In this document: in pieces, positions 10,410 to 22,439 of the stretch
How the letters are laid out: every line of letters begins with the position of its first letter
Position numbering within the stretch: the first letter of the stretch is position 1
DNA from: Candolleomyces eurysporus
Taxonomy: Eukaryota; Basidiomycota; Agaricomycetes; Agaricales; Psathyrellaceae
Direction: 5' to 3'
Assembly: GCA_027579435.1 (NCBI GenBank)
Contig: JANBPK010000849.1
Span: 62,001 to 126,000 of the forward strand
DNA: 64,000 nucleotides
Position numbers and translations under genes: made by a program
The notes under the pieces: model-generated
Told to the model about the DNA's origin: nothing
Seen by the model: the letters and a program-made list of their open reading frames with translations, nothing else
Databases searched by the model: none

Positions 10410-10655
10410 TGTCGATATTCTGACCTGTTTCATTCGGAGATTCATTCGCGATCACATGATCACCTTCACGTAGATATATTTCTTTCTCTCGCATACTCAC
10501 AGCTCAGACCTTATTCCATATCTCTGACTGTGAGTATTCTCTTTCACCCTTTATCTACGTCTTCCTGATCATGTCATAGCACCCCGGTGTTTCTAGGTAC
10601 ATCGATATAGACCTTATTCCATATCTCTGACTCACCCCGGTGTTTCTAGTTGACA
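10410..10655 (+). repeat. 3' LTR of the Copia element
   Basis: 246 bp, 244 of them identical to the 5' LTR. The two variable positions retain C in a CpG context here. The terminal TGTCGA..TTGACA is imperfectly inverted. Confidence 0.95.
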
Positions 10656-10925
10656 AATAGCTTCTTCAATAGGTATGTAGAGAGACAATGTCATAAATAC
10701 AGAGCAGTCAGAGAAACAAGCCTAAGTAAGAGTGAATCTGGATAAAGGTGTGAGGCAAATTACTGCAACTTGCAATCCAGGAATGTCATAGTAAATCCAG
10801 GCTATGAGCTCCAAATATTAGAAGCCAAAAGAAACAAAAAAAAAAAACAAGAAAACAAAAAAACAAGAAGAGAAGGAAAGAAAAAAGGAAAGAGATTTGA
10901 CTAAATACAGGGAAAAATATATGAT
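10656..10925. other. Short intergenic stretch, 3' flank of TPR-CHAT gene 1
   Basis: No reading frame of note. On the plus strand there is an A-rich tract around 10830-10900 (a T-rich tract downstream of the minus-strand gene), as expected for a 3' flank. Confidence 0.5.
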
Positions 10926-13900
10926 TTACAAACCAAAATGCACATAAGGGACCCAAGCAAGGAGTGATTGCTGGGAATTATCAAGTGTCTGCCTCAGCTG
11001 TTGGATAGCATGATGGAGGGCATAAGCAGATTGAGAGCCATCAAAACCACCACTACTGGCTTGGTGAGTCAAAAGATATTCATAGAAATCCTTTGCAACT
11101 TCTGGTGCATGGTGATCTCCAATAGCCCACATGGTGGCTACCACTCTACAATATCCAGCTGCCAGCATCCCAGCAGCCAAATGGACAGCTTCCTCGGAAA
11201 GCTTCTCTTCTCCAGTGCTTGTTTGGCATGCGGACAGAAAAGCAAAGTCAGCATTTTTGAAATTCTTCTGCATGATTTTTGAAAGAGTCAGGAGACCATT
11301 ATGAAACAGGAATCGGCTTTCAAGTGGCTCTTTTTGATTCTGAGATGCATGGCATGCCAAGTGGATGCAACTGAATTTATCCATATACTCAATAACTTCC
11401 TCAACTGTAAGAGCACTTCCTTCAATGCTTTGGGCTCTAACACCATGCTTGATGACCTGGTTATGGATTGATCTGACCTCTGTTACAGTTCCAGGGATTG
11501 AGGGAGCCCCAGGTGCATTTGGCTGGCATGTCAGAAATAATCCAGAGAGGTCTGAGTTGATTGCAGAACAATTTTTTACTCTGTTGATGAGAGAAGTAAC
11601 AGTTGGGGTATAGGATGAGACAGCATAATCCAAGATGCTTTCAGAGTCTCCATCTCTGTAGATCCCTGCTGCATAAAGAGGAAGAAAAGCCAAAGGACCT
11701 GTTGGACACCACCAGATCCTTGGTAGCTTTGTCTTGGATGATGGCTCAGACTTCTGTTCCAGTAATCAGACTGAAAGCTTGTGGTAATAATCCATAGAAT
11801 CCACTTACTAAAAATGCTAGTGCATCTAGTACTGGCTTTACAATATCATTCCACAGACTTGCCAGAATGTTGAAAACAACATCTTTACTGTACACCCTCT
11901 TGCTTTCTTTTGGCTGCAGGGCCCTCTCTGCCAATAGCAGCTCCTCAGTCTCCTCCACCTGCATGTGCAAGTGGTGTCTTTCTAGCTGGGCACTCAGGTC
12001 CTGGTAATATTTATCAGCCTTTCCCCTGGAAAAGTTGGAAAGATGAATGTGTAAAGGTTCATCCAGTCCAGCCAGCAGTACAATTGCATCACACCAGTTT
12101 TCAAAAATATTGATGATGACAATAGGTCCTGAGTCTGGAAGATGCTGAAGCAGGGTAGAACAGGGGGATGGTTGGAGAAGGTTCTCAAAGCCTGGAACAG
12201 TGGTCCGTATTGTGTGAAGGAGCTGGTCCCAATCTTTTGCCAGCTTCAGATGGGCCCTAGCCTGATTCTCTACTGAGATCTTGTCTGATATGAGCATGTC
12301 AATGTGCAATGGGCTGCGATGAGAAGCAGCATTTTCCAGATTTCTTGAGATATCCAGAAATTTATGCACAAGCTCTTTGTCATGGATATAGAGGCCATCA
12401 AGAGGAGTACGGAGATCATTGAGCTGATTCCAGACAAGGCAACGGCCTTGCTCAAGCCATTCCAAAGCTTTATCTGCTCGATCCAGAAAGCAAGCAGCAA
12501 CAGCAGCCTTACAAGGCCACTCTGAGATATCTTGAAGCTCTGTAAAACGGTGTTGTACTGTCTGCCCAAGACCTGCCACCAAGGAAATCAGACTAATAGC
12601 AGTGTCAAATGCAGCCAGAGTTTGTGGTGACTGGGGATCAAGTTGGCATGACAGTTCAGCCCAACAGCTGGCTGCTAGCTGTCTGACTGATGGTGGGCCA
12701 AACCCACAGGTTGCTGCAGACCTGTAGTGTAAAACACTGGTGTTCAGGTCATCATGGCTTCCTGTAGCAACTGAAGAAATATAGAAAGAGTTGGCAAGGT
12801 TTTTGAGATAGAAAGGCAGGTCTGCATGCCCATGAGGAGTGAGCTTGACTGCTCTCTGATGTGCTTCAATTGCTTTAGCAATATCAGAAGGGTCACTTGT
12901 GTGTTTGTAGTGGTGCACAAATGAATTTCCAAGATTATTTAGATAGACAGGCAGGTCTGCATGATTCTGGGCAGCATGCTCAACTGCTTTCTGAAGCACC
13001 TCAATAGCATTAGCAATGTCAGCAAGATTACCCATGCATTCAAATTGATGCATAAATGAGTTTGCAAGATTGCTGAGTTTGCCAGGAAGGCTTGCATGAT
13101 CTTGGGGAGTGAGATTGACTGCTCTCTGGTGCACTTTAATGGCTTCAGCAATGTCAGAAAAGTCATTCATATATTCAAATTGATGCATGAATGAATTTCC
13201 AAGGTTGCTGAGCATTGCAGGAAGGTCTGCATGATCCTGGGGAATGAGCTTGACTGCTCTTTGGTGCACTGAAATTGCTTCAGCAATGTCAGAAAGGTCT
13301 TGTGTATGTTCAAATCGACAGCAGAAAGAGAATCCAAGGCTGCTAAGCCTAGTAGAAAGGGCTGGATGCTCTGGAGGTATGAGCTCAATTGCCTTCTGGT
13401 GTGCTCCAATTGCTTCAGAGATGTCATAAAGATCACCTGTGTGTCTGAAGCGCTGCACAAACGAGTTTCCAAGATTGCTGAATGTGGCAGGCAGGTCTGC
13501 ATGATCCAGAGGAGTAAGCTCAATTGCTTTCTGGTATGCTCCAATTGATTTAGCAATGTTGCCAGGATCACCCATCCGTTCAAAGCTACATAATAATGAG
13601 CTTCCCAGATTGCTATACCTGCGGGGAAGGTCCACATGACCATGTGGAGTGAGTTCAACTGCATTCTGATGAGCTTCAATTCCTTTAGCAAGGTCATGAA
13701 TGTCATCTGTCTGTTGGAAGCGGCACATAAATGAACTTCCAAGAGCACTGAGTCTTGTTGGCAAACTGCTATGGCCCTGGGGGGTAAGGTCAACTGCTCT
13801 CTGGAGTGCTTTGATTGCCTCAACAATGTCTGAAGGGTCACCTATGTGTTCAAAGTGACACAAGAATGAGTTTCCAAGATTTTTGAGAATTCCAGGAAGG

Positions 13901-15310
13901 TCAATGTGATCCAAGGAAGCAAGCTCAACTGCTTGTTGGTGTGCTCCAATTGCTTTTGCAATGTCAGAGGGGTCACTTGTCAGGACAAAACGGTTCCTGA
14001 AAGAGGATCCCAGGCTGCTTAGCATGCTAGGAAGGTCTGGATGACCCTGTGGAGTAAGATCAACTGCACTCTGGTGAGCATTAATTGCTTCAGCAATGTC
14101 AGAAACATCTCCAGTCCTGTCAAAGCGCCGCAAAAATGCAGTTCCAAGATTTCCAAGCCGGCCAGGAAAGTCCACATGATCTTGAGGAGTAAGTTCAACT
14201 GCCTTCTGATGAGCTTCAATTGCTTCAGCAAGATCAGAAAGGTCTCCAGTCCATTCAAATTGGTCTTGGAGAAAGTTTCCAGAGTAATCCAGATAGGCAG
14301 GAAGCTCTGCATGGAGAGATGAATAAAAATTTCCTTTGTTATACTTTGTAAAAGGACTTACCCTCCATTGTTACATTGGATGGTATCTCACACACCTCCC
14401 ACAATAGGGCCAGGGATGCTAGTAACCCTTTGTCAAGAGTCTCTGATCTCTGGGTAGGGCCTAGAAATTTCTGTTCAGCTACAATAAGCACACAGAGCCC
14501 AAACACATTATATTCCTACCATCATCTGAGCAAATTGGTCCTGTTTCCATGGTTAAGCAATTTAGATGCACACTGCCTACAACTGAGCCTTCTTCAGACT
14601 TAGCAACAATGTCAACTCCCTCAACTTCTGCAGGGCTAGGAAAGAGCTTTCAGCAACTTGTTTGGGTAAAATTAGAACAAGAGTTGGCTTACAGTTCAAT
14701 AAATTGCTCAACTCTCCATTTCCAAGGGGAGGCTCTAGCAAGTGGGAAGTGTTTCCCATCAGGCTCATCTTTCAGCCCCAGAATGACCAGTTCAGTCATA
14801 TTGAAAGAGCCAGAGTCACTGTCACTGTCACTATCTGGATAGTTGCCAGAGATGAGGTCACTATCAGCATGCTTGGCAGAGACTGAGTCAATGTCGCCGC
14901 AGTGCTCGCCAGAGTTCAGGTTGTCGTCGGAGCGTTCGCCAGAGACTGAGTCAAGGCTAGCGCCTGGATGCGCATCAGAGTCAGCATCACCGTCCGTAAG
15001 ACCGCTAGTAGATTCAGAGTCTGTGCCACTGTGCGAGAGCTCAAGAGAAAGCTCTACAGATACCGTCGCCAATAAGCCCTTTAATCGACATCTCCATCCA
15101 TCTCACAGTAAACGTCGTGCATACCTATCAGATAAAATCGGCTTTGAGAGCTATGTCAGATGATGCAATGGTGAGAGATTGCTTTTTTTNAAGATGCCTA
15201 GCATGTAACTTACCTTTCATCCGGATTATCGGTCAAAAGCGGCGTGCTAGAGTTGTATTCAGCGTCGAGCACCTGGAGAGCGCCGCTGAAATATACCGAA
15301 TTTCATCCAT
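10926..15310 (-). CDS. TPR-CHAT protein 1 (TPR array with C-terminal caspase-like CHAT domain)
   Basis: Exons that keep one frame: 15310-15297, 15246-15214, 15028-14693, 14635-14520, 14478-14362, 14306-11809, 11753-10926, giving 1313 aa. A Ser/Asp-rich N-terminus is followed by a conserved segment (TELVILG.., then AKSEEGS..GSVHLN) shared with TPR-CHAT gene 3. Eleven 45-residue TPR-like repeats follow (consensus SDIAEAI.AHQ.AVELTP), then a conserved linker (ADKALEWLEQGRCLVW). The CHAT domain carries the presumed catalytic His in HLACHAS (codon 11351-11349) and Cys in LSACQTS (codon 11228-11226). CHAT is a caspase/separase-like peptidase fold; the substrate is unknown. The coding exons are almost free of CpG. 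The start is chosen because the 14-nt first exon and 33-nt second exon match gene 3 in length and position. An effector role in defence or recognition is inferred. Confidence 0.85.
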
Positions 15311-15414
15311 GGTTCTTTCAATTGAGATGTTGGATGGGTACACAAGCTGGGGCCTTTCGTTCGTAAAGGATATCGATGTTGATGGCAAAAGGAAAGGGTA
15401 ACGCTTGCGGTTCT

Positions 15415-15930
15415 CCTGCTCTTATATATGAAAACGTTCACTAATACGCCGCGCACCATGTGAACAATATCATTGCCTCGTGGTTCTACAGCACCTCTTT
15501 TGGGGACTCATTTCGGGACAAATTAACTTGATCAAAACCGGCAATGCTCGAACGCTGCTGAGCCTCTTGTACCCTTTTCAAGACTCTACCCTCCCATTCT
15601 ACACGAGAATGTAGTTTTCCGTCATGGGACTGTGCCCATACCGAAGGATCTCTGTGAGTTGGTGATCTATTATCTGGGTGCAACTTCCTGTGAGGCTCTG
15701 ATCGCATCCGGACCGCGGATGATAGATAAGCGTCAAAATGGTAAAGTGAGGCTATTTCTGGAACATATTGGAATGAATCGTGTTCCACGCCGCTGTGCGC
15801 CGTATTGCGGGCGTCTATGTGATAGCATCTGAAGAATGGAACTGCGATGTATTCCTGGACACGCGCTATCATGGCATCAATTTGAGGGTTCCACCGGAGA
15901 ATACAACGGCGCTTCACTAAGGCTAGATGT
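15415..15930 (-). promoter_or_regulatory. Promoter module of TPR-CHAT gene 1
   Basis: Read on the minus strand, this shares ordered blocks with the regions upstream of genes 2 and 3: gatgctatcacatagacgcc, then aatttgtcccgaaatga, gaggtgctgta, ccacgaggc, gttcacatggt, and a TATA-like catatataag about 110 bp before the start codon. The plus strand of 15600-15830 has a short frame (PKDLCELVIYYLG..) that loosely recalls an F-box start; I do not treat it as a gene. Confidence 0.6.
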
Positions 15931-16169
15931 GTCAAACGATGGAAGGACCTAAGTAGCAGGCGTCTGTTCTACCTGGCATTTAGTACAAGCAGAGAGATGA
16001 CTGGAAGGGGAAGTACGCACCTGATCCCTACCCCCAGCGCAACGATTATGGTTTGTCAGTCGACTTCTCACTAAGAGATCGTTGACGGATTTACTGATTT
16101 CCGTGGAGCCATGTACGCCGAAACTCAGGTCAGTTGGAAAGATGTGGGACGAGACGTGTTGCGTGTTGC

Positions 16170-16680
16170 TAACATAGTCTTGAGCCGTTTGTTTCGTCAT
16201 AGTTTCGTGGAAGCTCCGCTGGCGTCGCATTTGACACGTCTATCGACCGACGAAGCGATTTAGATTGTTGGAAGGCGGATTGGATGAATGTATCGGGCGG
16301 TGAGTCTATTTGAAGCGTCCTCGTCCTCACCTGTACCCTCCTCACCATGCTCACAACCGACGCTACAATATCCTCAGCACGCCCAAACTCGCTATCCTCA
16401 TGCATCGCCTTCACCGCTCTAGCCCCAGACCCCAGATCGATTTCACCAAGATTCGCGTCCTCTAACCAACTCAAAACCATCATCAAACTCGTCATCGCTA
16501 TCGAGTTCTCGCCCGGCGTCTCCGGATGGTCCCTCCTTCCTTTCCCCATCTTCCTCGCAATGAGTCAGACCTACAACGTGATGTTCTCGTTGACGACGGC
16601 CTCTAGGGATTTGTCGTGTCACGATGACGGTGGTGCAACGCAAGCTCGAGGCATTTCCTGTTATCCCGGGCTGAAGATCG
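16170..16680 (-). pseudogene. Decayed UTP16-like copy (a)
   Basis: Broken minus-strand frames contain SDDEFDDGF, KAMHEDSEFG and PDTFIQSAFQQSKSL. These correspond in order to LDDGF, KAMRDAEEED/SEFG and PDELFQSAFQQTQPL of the intact gene at 41034-42088. The lysine-rich middle and the C-terminus are lost or frameshifted. It lies directly downstream of the FG-GAP gene on the same strand, as in the other copies. Confidence 0.55.
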
Positions 16681-16684
16681 GCGG

Positions 16685-17893
16685 TTAGGAAAGGAAGGTG
16701 GAACAGCGCGAGTCGCACATCGACGAAGGATCCTCGTGGCTTGTACCCAAAGGATGCCTCAGCTCTTGGACCGGTCCGAAGTTCCCTCTCCCGTCATTAT
16801 AAGAAGCCCAAACCGCGTTATCCCCAAACCCAACAATATCCGCCATACCGGTTCCGGTAAGATCGACCAGATGTCTCGGGTGGTGCTCCACCCTCCAATC
16901 ACCCGCTTCGTATCCGAAATCTTTTACAACAAGCCGTGGACGTTGAAAAGTCCCGTTTCCGTCGTTATACGACACGTATACTCCCGCTCCGCCGAATCCT
17001 ACGATGTCGCCTCGACGGTCCCCCGTAAGATCGGCAATGAAACGCGGGTGTTTCGCGGTTTCCCATCCTCCACCTCCGGGGCTAGCACCGAAATCCTCTA
17101 CGACCAACCTGGGCTGTTGGAAGATCCCATCCCCGGTGTTGAACGCTACGTATACCCCGGCATCCCCAAAGCCTACGAGGTCGACTCGACCATCCCCTGT
17201 GAGATCGGCAACCGTACGTGGGTGAAGGTCTGGCATCCAACCGCCGTAAGCGTAGGTGAAGTCGTGCAGTATGACTCGAGGAGGCTGGAAGGACCCGTCG
17301 GGGTTGGCTAAGGAGACCTGTACTCCACTGGATGGCGACGCGAAGTCGATGATGTCGAGTAATCCGTTCCCAGTAGTGTCTCCGAGGAAGCGGAGTGGGC
17401 CTAACCTCTGACCTTCGAAGGTTTTCGTGGTAGAGAACGGGTGTGCGATCGCGGGCGTTCGACCTGCGTCAGTGCCACTGCCAAGTCGAACCATCGGATT
17501 GGATGGGAGCGGTGTATGAGCCCCGAAGGGCCCGAATGGTGGACCGTAGGGTGAAGGGGGGTGAGACGAGCTGTACTCATATCCGAGAGCCCCTGTTTGG
17601 CCTAGATATTGGGCAGCTATCCCGCCTTCAGCTAGAAAGATTGTTTTTTGATGAGGCGGCTTACCCTCGCTAGATGAGATATAGAGATTGAAGGTATTGT
17701 TAGCCGTGAACTTCCTAGCGTTCTTGAAGTACGATGTCGTGGGCTTTGCCATGAGTCCAGCGCGAGGATCTGCGCGAGCGATGAGTCCTGGGTTTGTGTC
17801 CAAGATTCGTGGATACCTCTCTGCACCCAGATGCTGTGTAGAGACAAGCTGACTCGAGAGGGCCTTGTTTCGACACGATGGCTGTTCTGACAT
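16685..17893 (-). CDS. FG-GAP/VCBS-repeat beta-propeller protein
   Basis: The start is taken at ATG 17893 (MSEQPSCRNK), giving 402 codons; the frame runs on upstream but without a better ATG. Residues from about 170 onward hold four FG-GAP/VCBS repeats, each with a calcium-binding-like D-x-TG-x-G-x-x-D motif: GDTTGNGLLDIIDF, ADLTGDGRVDLVGF, ADLTGDRRGDIVGF and VDLTGTGMADIVGF. Each is followed by a strand such as GVYVSYNDG. Such repeats build beta-propellers. Sugar or ligand binding is common in the family, but the role here is unknown. No signal peptide is evident. Four truncated relatives occur in the window, so this is probably the parent or best-preserved copy. Confidence 0.75.
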   Translation of the reverse strand: MSEQPSCRNKALSSQLVSTQHLGAERYPRILDTNPGLIARADPRAGLMAKPTTSYFKNARKFTANNTFNLYISSSEGKPPHQKTIFLAEGGIAAQYLGQTGALGYEYSSSHPPSPYGPPFGPFGAHTPLPSNPMVRLGSGTDAGRTPAIAHPFSTTKTFEGQRLGPLRFLGDTTGNGLLDIIDFASPSSGVQVSLANPDGSFQPPRVILHDFTYAYGGWMPDLHPRTVADLTGDGRVDLVGFGDAGVYVAFNTGDGIFQQPRLVVEDFGASPGGGGWETAKHPRFIADLTGDRRGDIVGFGGAGVYVSYNDGNGTFQRPRLVVKDFGYEAGDWRVEHHPRHLVDLTGTGMADIVGFGDNAVWASYNDGRGNFGPVQELRHPLGTSHEDPSSMCDSRCSTFLS

Positions 17894-19424
17894 CGAAGTA
17901 CAACAACAGCCCGCCAGGCCCGGAAATAAGTGTGAGAAAATGCCAAGCAAGGACAAGCGCAGCCACAGCCACTGTCCACGATTCTGAGTCTCCTCTTTAC
18001 TCTATCCTCATTATCCTCGCTGCAAAGTCGAAATGCCAGCCTGTAAATAACTTGCATTGCGGAAATTAATTTACTCACAGATTGAACTAGGTGTGGGTAC
18101 ATCTTGTCCTGTCAACCTCGGGCAGGACACCAACACCATCAAGTTTCACCAGCCCTTGGACGAGCGCTCAATGGCCACAGAACAGGGTGATATCATGCTG
18201 AATAAGAGATCCTTCACGCCTAAATGGTTCTCTCCCCGTTCTGCCCGGAGCAGCTTTCACAGACGCGGCTCCAGATCCCCAAGTCGAGCAGTGCCTGGGA
18301 TGCAGTTAATAGCTCATCAGATATAAAAGAATTGAGGTGAGTTATTGGGACCTTGGTTTCGAAATAGAGGCTTCCATTGCTCATCTATACGGTTTGTTTT
18401 TGGTCCAAATTTAGCTCTGTCGCGTTAGGATCGGATTGTCGAAAACGGTGTGTCGACTTCCGGTGCAAATATGTTGGTGAAGGGTTTTGATGCCCTGTGC
18501 CTGGTTATAGGTGAGCTTTAGCGGCCATAGCGATTTCACCATCGGTTCATGATTGTCCCCTTTAGGGCGCCCACGTCAGCACTGTATATCGTCTCTATGT
18601 CCACTTACATCCATTCTCCATGTCACTCGGGTCTTGGGACGTCTACAGGCGCAAGCAACGATTCGGCACCGTTTTTTTTTTTCTTTCGAGATCTCTCGTG
18701 GTTCCTCAGTGACCGCATTGTGCACTCTTTACTTATAACGGGAGTGAGCAGGACTACCAACCATTGTTGGATTCAGCGGCACCATCTGCCACCGATTGGT
18801 CCCAGTTGAGTCGTCTCTCTTGATCTAGTGATCCTTGGCTTCCCCTTCAGACCTTCCAACCGGCTAACCGGCCACCTGAACCCGTGAGCCAGTCTCAAAC
18901 GGCCTCTTGTTCTTTTCCGAGCCCGGTCAAGTTTGGAAGCGCCGATACCTGGTCTGGTCTGAAACCGTACTTGCGACGAGATAGCTGGTGGGGCAGGGAC
19001 TCGGCGACTAGCGAAGTCCCTTTCTGAGACTCGGGCATCATACGCACAGCTCGTCAAGGAAGTAGATCTGGGACTACCGATGTGTTACGGTAGAATGTAC
19101 TGCCGTTTTTCGTGTGTTTGGAAGAGGCTACTAGATGCTGACCTCCGGCTAGGTTACCAACAAGGCGTCTTAATTAGCATCTTTCATGTGACACGATACG
19201 AATAGCCACTTGCAAGGGGTATAAATCCTGGGACTCGCCTTGGTATGTAGATTTAGTTTTCTGGCTTGCGTCCTCTCGTCATCGCTGTTGTCGCCCCCCG
19301 CTTTCCAGGCCTTCTGGTTGCTCCTGACCTCGCTGGCTGACGCCACCTCCACTAGTAGTCCTTTCCCTCCTTCGCTCAAGGGACTATAAACCGACTTGAA
19401 TTTGTTGTACTGCACCATTTGCTC
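17894..19424. other. Intergenic region between divergent FG-GAP and P450 genes
   Basis: About 1.5 kb without a convincing gene. Short open frames here lack family motifs. A TATA-like ggactataaacc lies about 40 bp before the P450 start codon. I see nothing else I can support. Confidence 0.45.
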
Positions 19425-22035
19425 ATGATGATCGAATTTCAGTCCTCCAACAGCCCTCTCTTGCCAAGCATAACCTCCGCCGTCCTTGCCTTGACGATCT
19501 ATTCGATCCTTCGAAAGATCCTTAGCGAGGAACCGTTCCGCGATATTCCAGGACCCAAGGCGGAGTCGTGGACTATGGGTGAGATCTTGATCTCTTTCGT
19601 TCATCGCGACTCCTTCCCGTCGAACCCTTCCTATCAAACCCACGTCTTGGAGTGGACTGACGATCCGCCCCCTACAGGTAACCTTAAACAGTTGTTTAAC
19701 TCCAAAGGCTTGCCCTTCCACGAGAGCCTGACAGACAAATTCGGAGGGATAGCCAAAGTATATGGGTTCTTTGGGGTAAGTTGCGTTCTTCTATCGTTTT
19801 CGTCTATAACGCACCCAATGACAATATCAATTTCGCATCATGGTATCCATTACTGCAGGACGAGCAGCTTTACATCTCAGATCCACACGCCATTCAAGCG
19901 ATTCTGGGAAGACAGCAAGACTGTTTCGAAGAGACGGCTGTTTTTCTCGAGTCAGTCATTATCATTCATCCATTTCGTATACTTACTTAACCCACACGGC
20001 GTGATGCTTAGAACGAACAAATTGATCTTTGGACCGGGGTTGGTGGCCACTAAAGGTAATACTCCTGACCCTTTTATCCCAAGGAGAATATGGATGCAGA
20101 TACATGGTGCTTACGTGCTACGATAGGTGACCTGCATAAGCGCCAACGAAAACTTGCCAGTCCCATGTTCTCAACGGCGCAATTAGCCAAAGTGACACCT
20201 ACATTTTATGAGATCGCCGAAAAGGTACGTTGTATTTCTACTCTCCTTTACCTCGATATCAAATTTAACGTCAACATTATCGGGTAGCTCGTTAACGTCC
20301 TCTCTAACGAAATCGCCGATTCGGAATCAGCCGAGCAGAAGAAAGAGAACAGTAGAGGTAAAGGTACACGAGGGGGTGTCCTCGACATGTCCGAATGGAT
20401 CTCCCGAGTCTCCCTCGAAATGGTCGGTCGAGCGGTCCTTGGGTACTCGTTCGATCCTCTTGATTCGAGAGTGAACAATCCATATACAAGTGCAATTAAG
20501 GAGTTGATGTGAGTCGTCCTCCCGCTCTATAGCTATGTATTCCAGATTAGAAAACTCACACACGATGACCGGCAGTCCAACCCTATTCTCCTTCGCCCTC
20601 GCTCGCCAGTTCACCCCGTTCGTCGTCAAGCTAGGTCCAGCATGGTTTAGGCGGAAGCTGGTAGAATGGATGCCGAGCAGGAGGGTGCAGAAGGTGAAAG
20701 AGATATCGGACGTGATGCATGATTACGCTGGAAAGATTTTGAAAGAGCGGAGGGACCAGCAGACCCGGCTTTTGGCAAATGGCGAGGATTCCGGCGAAAG
20801 CGGGAGGCCGAAGGACGTTATTTCAATGTTGCGTAAGTGCCTCTCACTTGACACCTGGATGCCCGAGTGTGAATTCATACGTGGGTGTAGTGAAAGCGAA
20901 TGAGAAGGCCCAGCACGAGGAGAGGATGAGTGATGACGAATTAACGGGGCAGATGACGTGCGTATTCCTGCTCCACATCCAAATTTTATGTTCCACTGAT
21001 CCGTTTAACAGAGTTTTAATATTCGGCGCCCAGGACACGACCTCCTCAGCCCTTTCCCGGATCATCTATCTACTATCAACGCACCCAGAGGTCCAGGAAC
21101 GCGTTAGAGCCGAGTTACGTGAAGCTCACCAGCGCCGTCGGTCCCAAAGTGATCATGACGAACAAGAAAACGGGAGGTTAGACCAAGAGACGATCATGTC
21201 CTTACCATGGTTAGATGCGGTGGTAAAAGAGACTTTGCGAATGTGAGTCTTGCTCCCTAGGACACTCATTCGAAGACAACAACTGAATAAAAATTTGATG
21301 CGTTGGATAGGTACCCGTCTGTACCTTTCGTTCGGAGNAAGGTGCGTCTTTTTCACCTGCCCAGCGGCTCGTCGTGCTGATTTGATTCTTCCAGCTGTAT
21401 CAAGGAAACCACTATCCCGTATATTTCACGCTCAGACTCTATGTCTGACTCTCACCCACAAACAACGTCCGTGCGCGTACCCAAAGGCACCACGATTTTT
21501 ATTGGAATACAGGGCATGAATCGACTGGAGGAAGTGTGGGGCGACGATTCGAAGGAGTGGAAACCCCAGAGGTGGATGAATGATTCCAGAACTGATATCG
21601 CCGACGGAATTGTAGAAGAAAGGAAGAGTTCAAGTCCGTATAAGTCGACCGTAAAAATCCCTGCGGCGTTTTGTGGGATGCTGTCGTTCTTGGGTGGAGG
21701 TAGGGCTTGTATGTGAGTCCCTATTCCCTTTTCTGTCGTCCCATCGTATGGATTCTGATGAAGGCGATGTCGTTTGTACAGTGGTTTGCGTTTTGCGATG
21801 ATTGAGATGAGTGAGCATCATCGCTCCTTTGATTTGGCTACATATTCTGAATATCCTGACAAACGATCTAGAAATCATCCTCGCAACCATATTCTCCAAG
21901 ATGTATTTCGAGCCGACGGAAGACGAGATTATATGGAATTTATCGCAGATTATCTCACCTTCGGTTCGAAAAGGCTCCCAGATGGAGGAAAAGGGGATGC
22001 CGGTTAGGGCGGTGTTGGATGATCTGACGATTTAA
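19425..22035 (+). CDS. Cytochrome P450 monooxygenase, 13 exons
   Basis: Exons 19425-19578, 19678-19775, 19859-19950, 20012-20055, 20127-20224, 20288-20508, 20576-20832, 20891-20957, 21012-21242, 21311-21341, 21395-21712, 21782-21810 and 21872-22035 join in frame to about 600 aa. This holds only if the N at 21338 is not a real base. An N-terminal hydrophobic stretch (about residues 12-28) anchors it in the ER membrane. The proline-rich hinge is DIPGPK. The I-helix oxygen-binding motif is FGAQDTT, the K-helix ExxR is ETLR, and the heme-binding Cys lies in FLGGGRACIG. It should oxidise a small hydrophobic substrate using NADPH-P450 reductase. No CYP family number is assigned. A decayed copy of its 3' end lies at 31140-31720. 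Confidence 0.9.
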
Positions 22036-22439
22036 CACAAGCCTTCGATTATTGGTCTCCTCCTAAATTACTTATCATTATTTATATCATCGTCGTTTGC
22101 TCAAGCTCTTGTGCAGTCGTACCGCCATCTGAGTGTATCTGTCACGATGGACACCACTAAAAAGACTATCTATAAGGAAAGAGACCGGGAGAAATCGTCC
22201 GCCTAGAGGATCACATCAAGAGGCAAGATTTAGCGATATTCCCTCGCCTCCCGGTGCGAAACGCACTGCAGACTGTTGCCAGTTGACCTCTACTCCGACT
22301 CTATTCTACGTCAAATGAGGTCGTTCGCTCTCAATCCATTGTATCTCCCACTGATTTTGTGCTCTCAACATTTTCATTCCATGCTCATCATCTTCAGTTC
22401 AAGTCTTTCCGCCTGATGCTAAACTAATAATCCCCAGGA
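22036..22439. other. 3' flank of the P450 gene
   Basis: No gene seen. The stretch at about 22110-22170 (gtgcagtcgtaccgccatct) recurs at 31660-31685 beyond the decayed P450 copy, so the flank was copied together with the gene. Confidence 0.5.

Larger units (their letters stand above)
4085..10655 (+). mobile_element. Ty1/Copia LTR retrotransposon, nearly intact (6571 bp)
   Basis: Two 246-bp LTRs bracket a primer binding site, a gag-pol frame in Copia order (Gag, protease, integrase, reverse transcriptase, RNase H) and a polypurine tract. The LTRs begin TGTCGA and end TTGACA and differ at two positions only, so the insertion is recent. The coding frame has one in-frame TGA. Flanking five-base stretches (agtgt and aatag) do not match, so no target-site duplication is seen. 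It sits just beyond the 3' end of the minus-strand TPR-CHAT gene 1. Confidence 0.95.

Noticed and set aside
12744..13841. Minus-strand frames in other phases within the TPR array with 45-residue periodicity
   Set aside because: Alternate-frame shadows of the 135-bp tandem repeats.
15486..15935. 149-codon minus-strand open frame upstream of TPR-CHAT gene 1
   Set aside because: It overlaps the conserved promoter blocks, has no family motif, and the matching regions upstream of genes 2 and 3 do not keep the frame.
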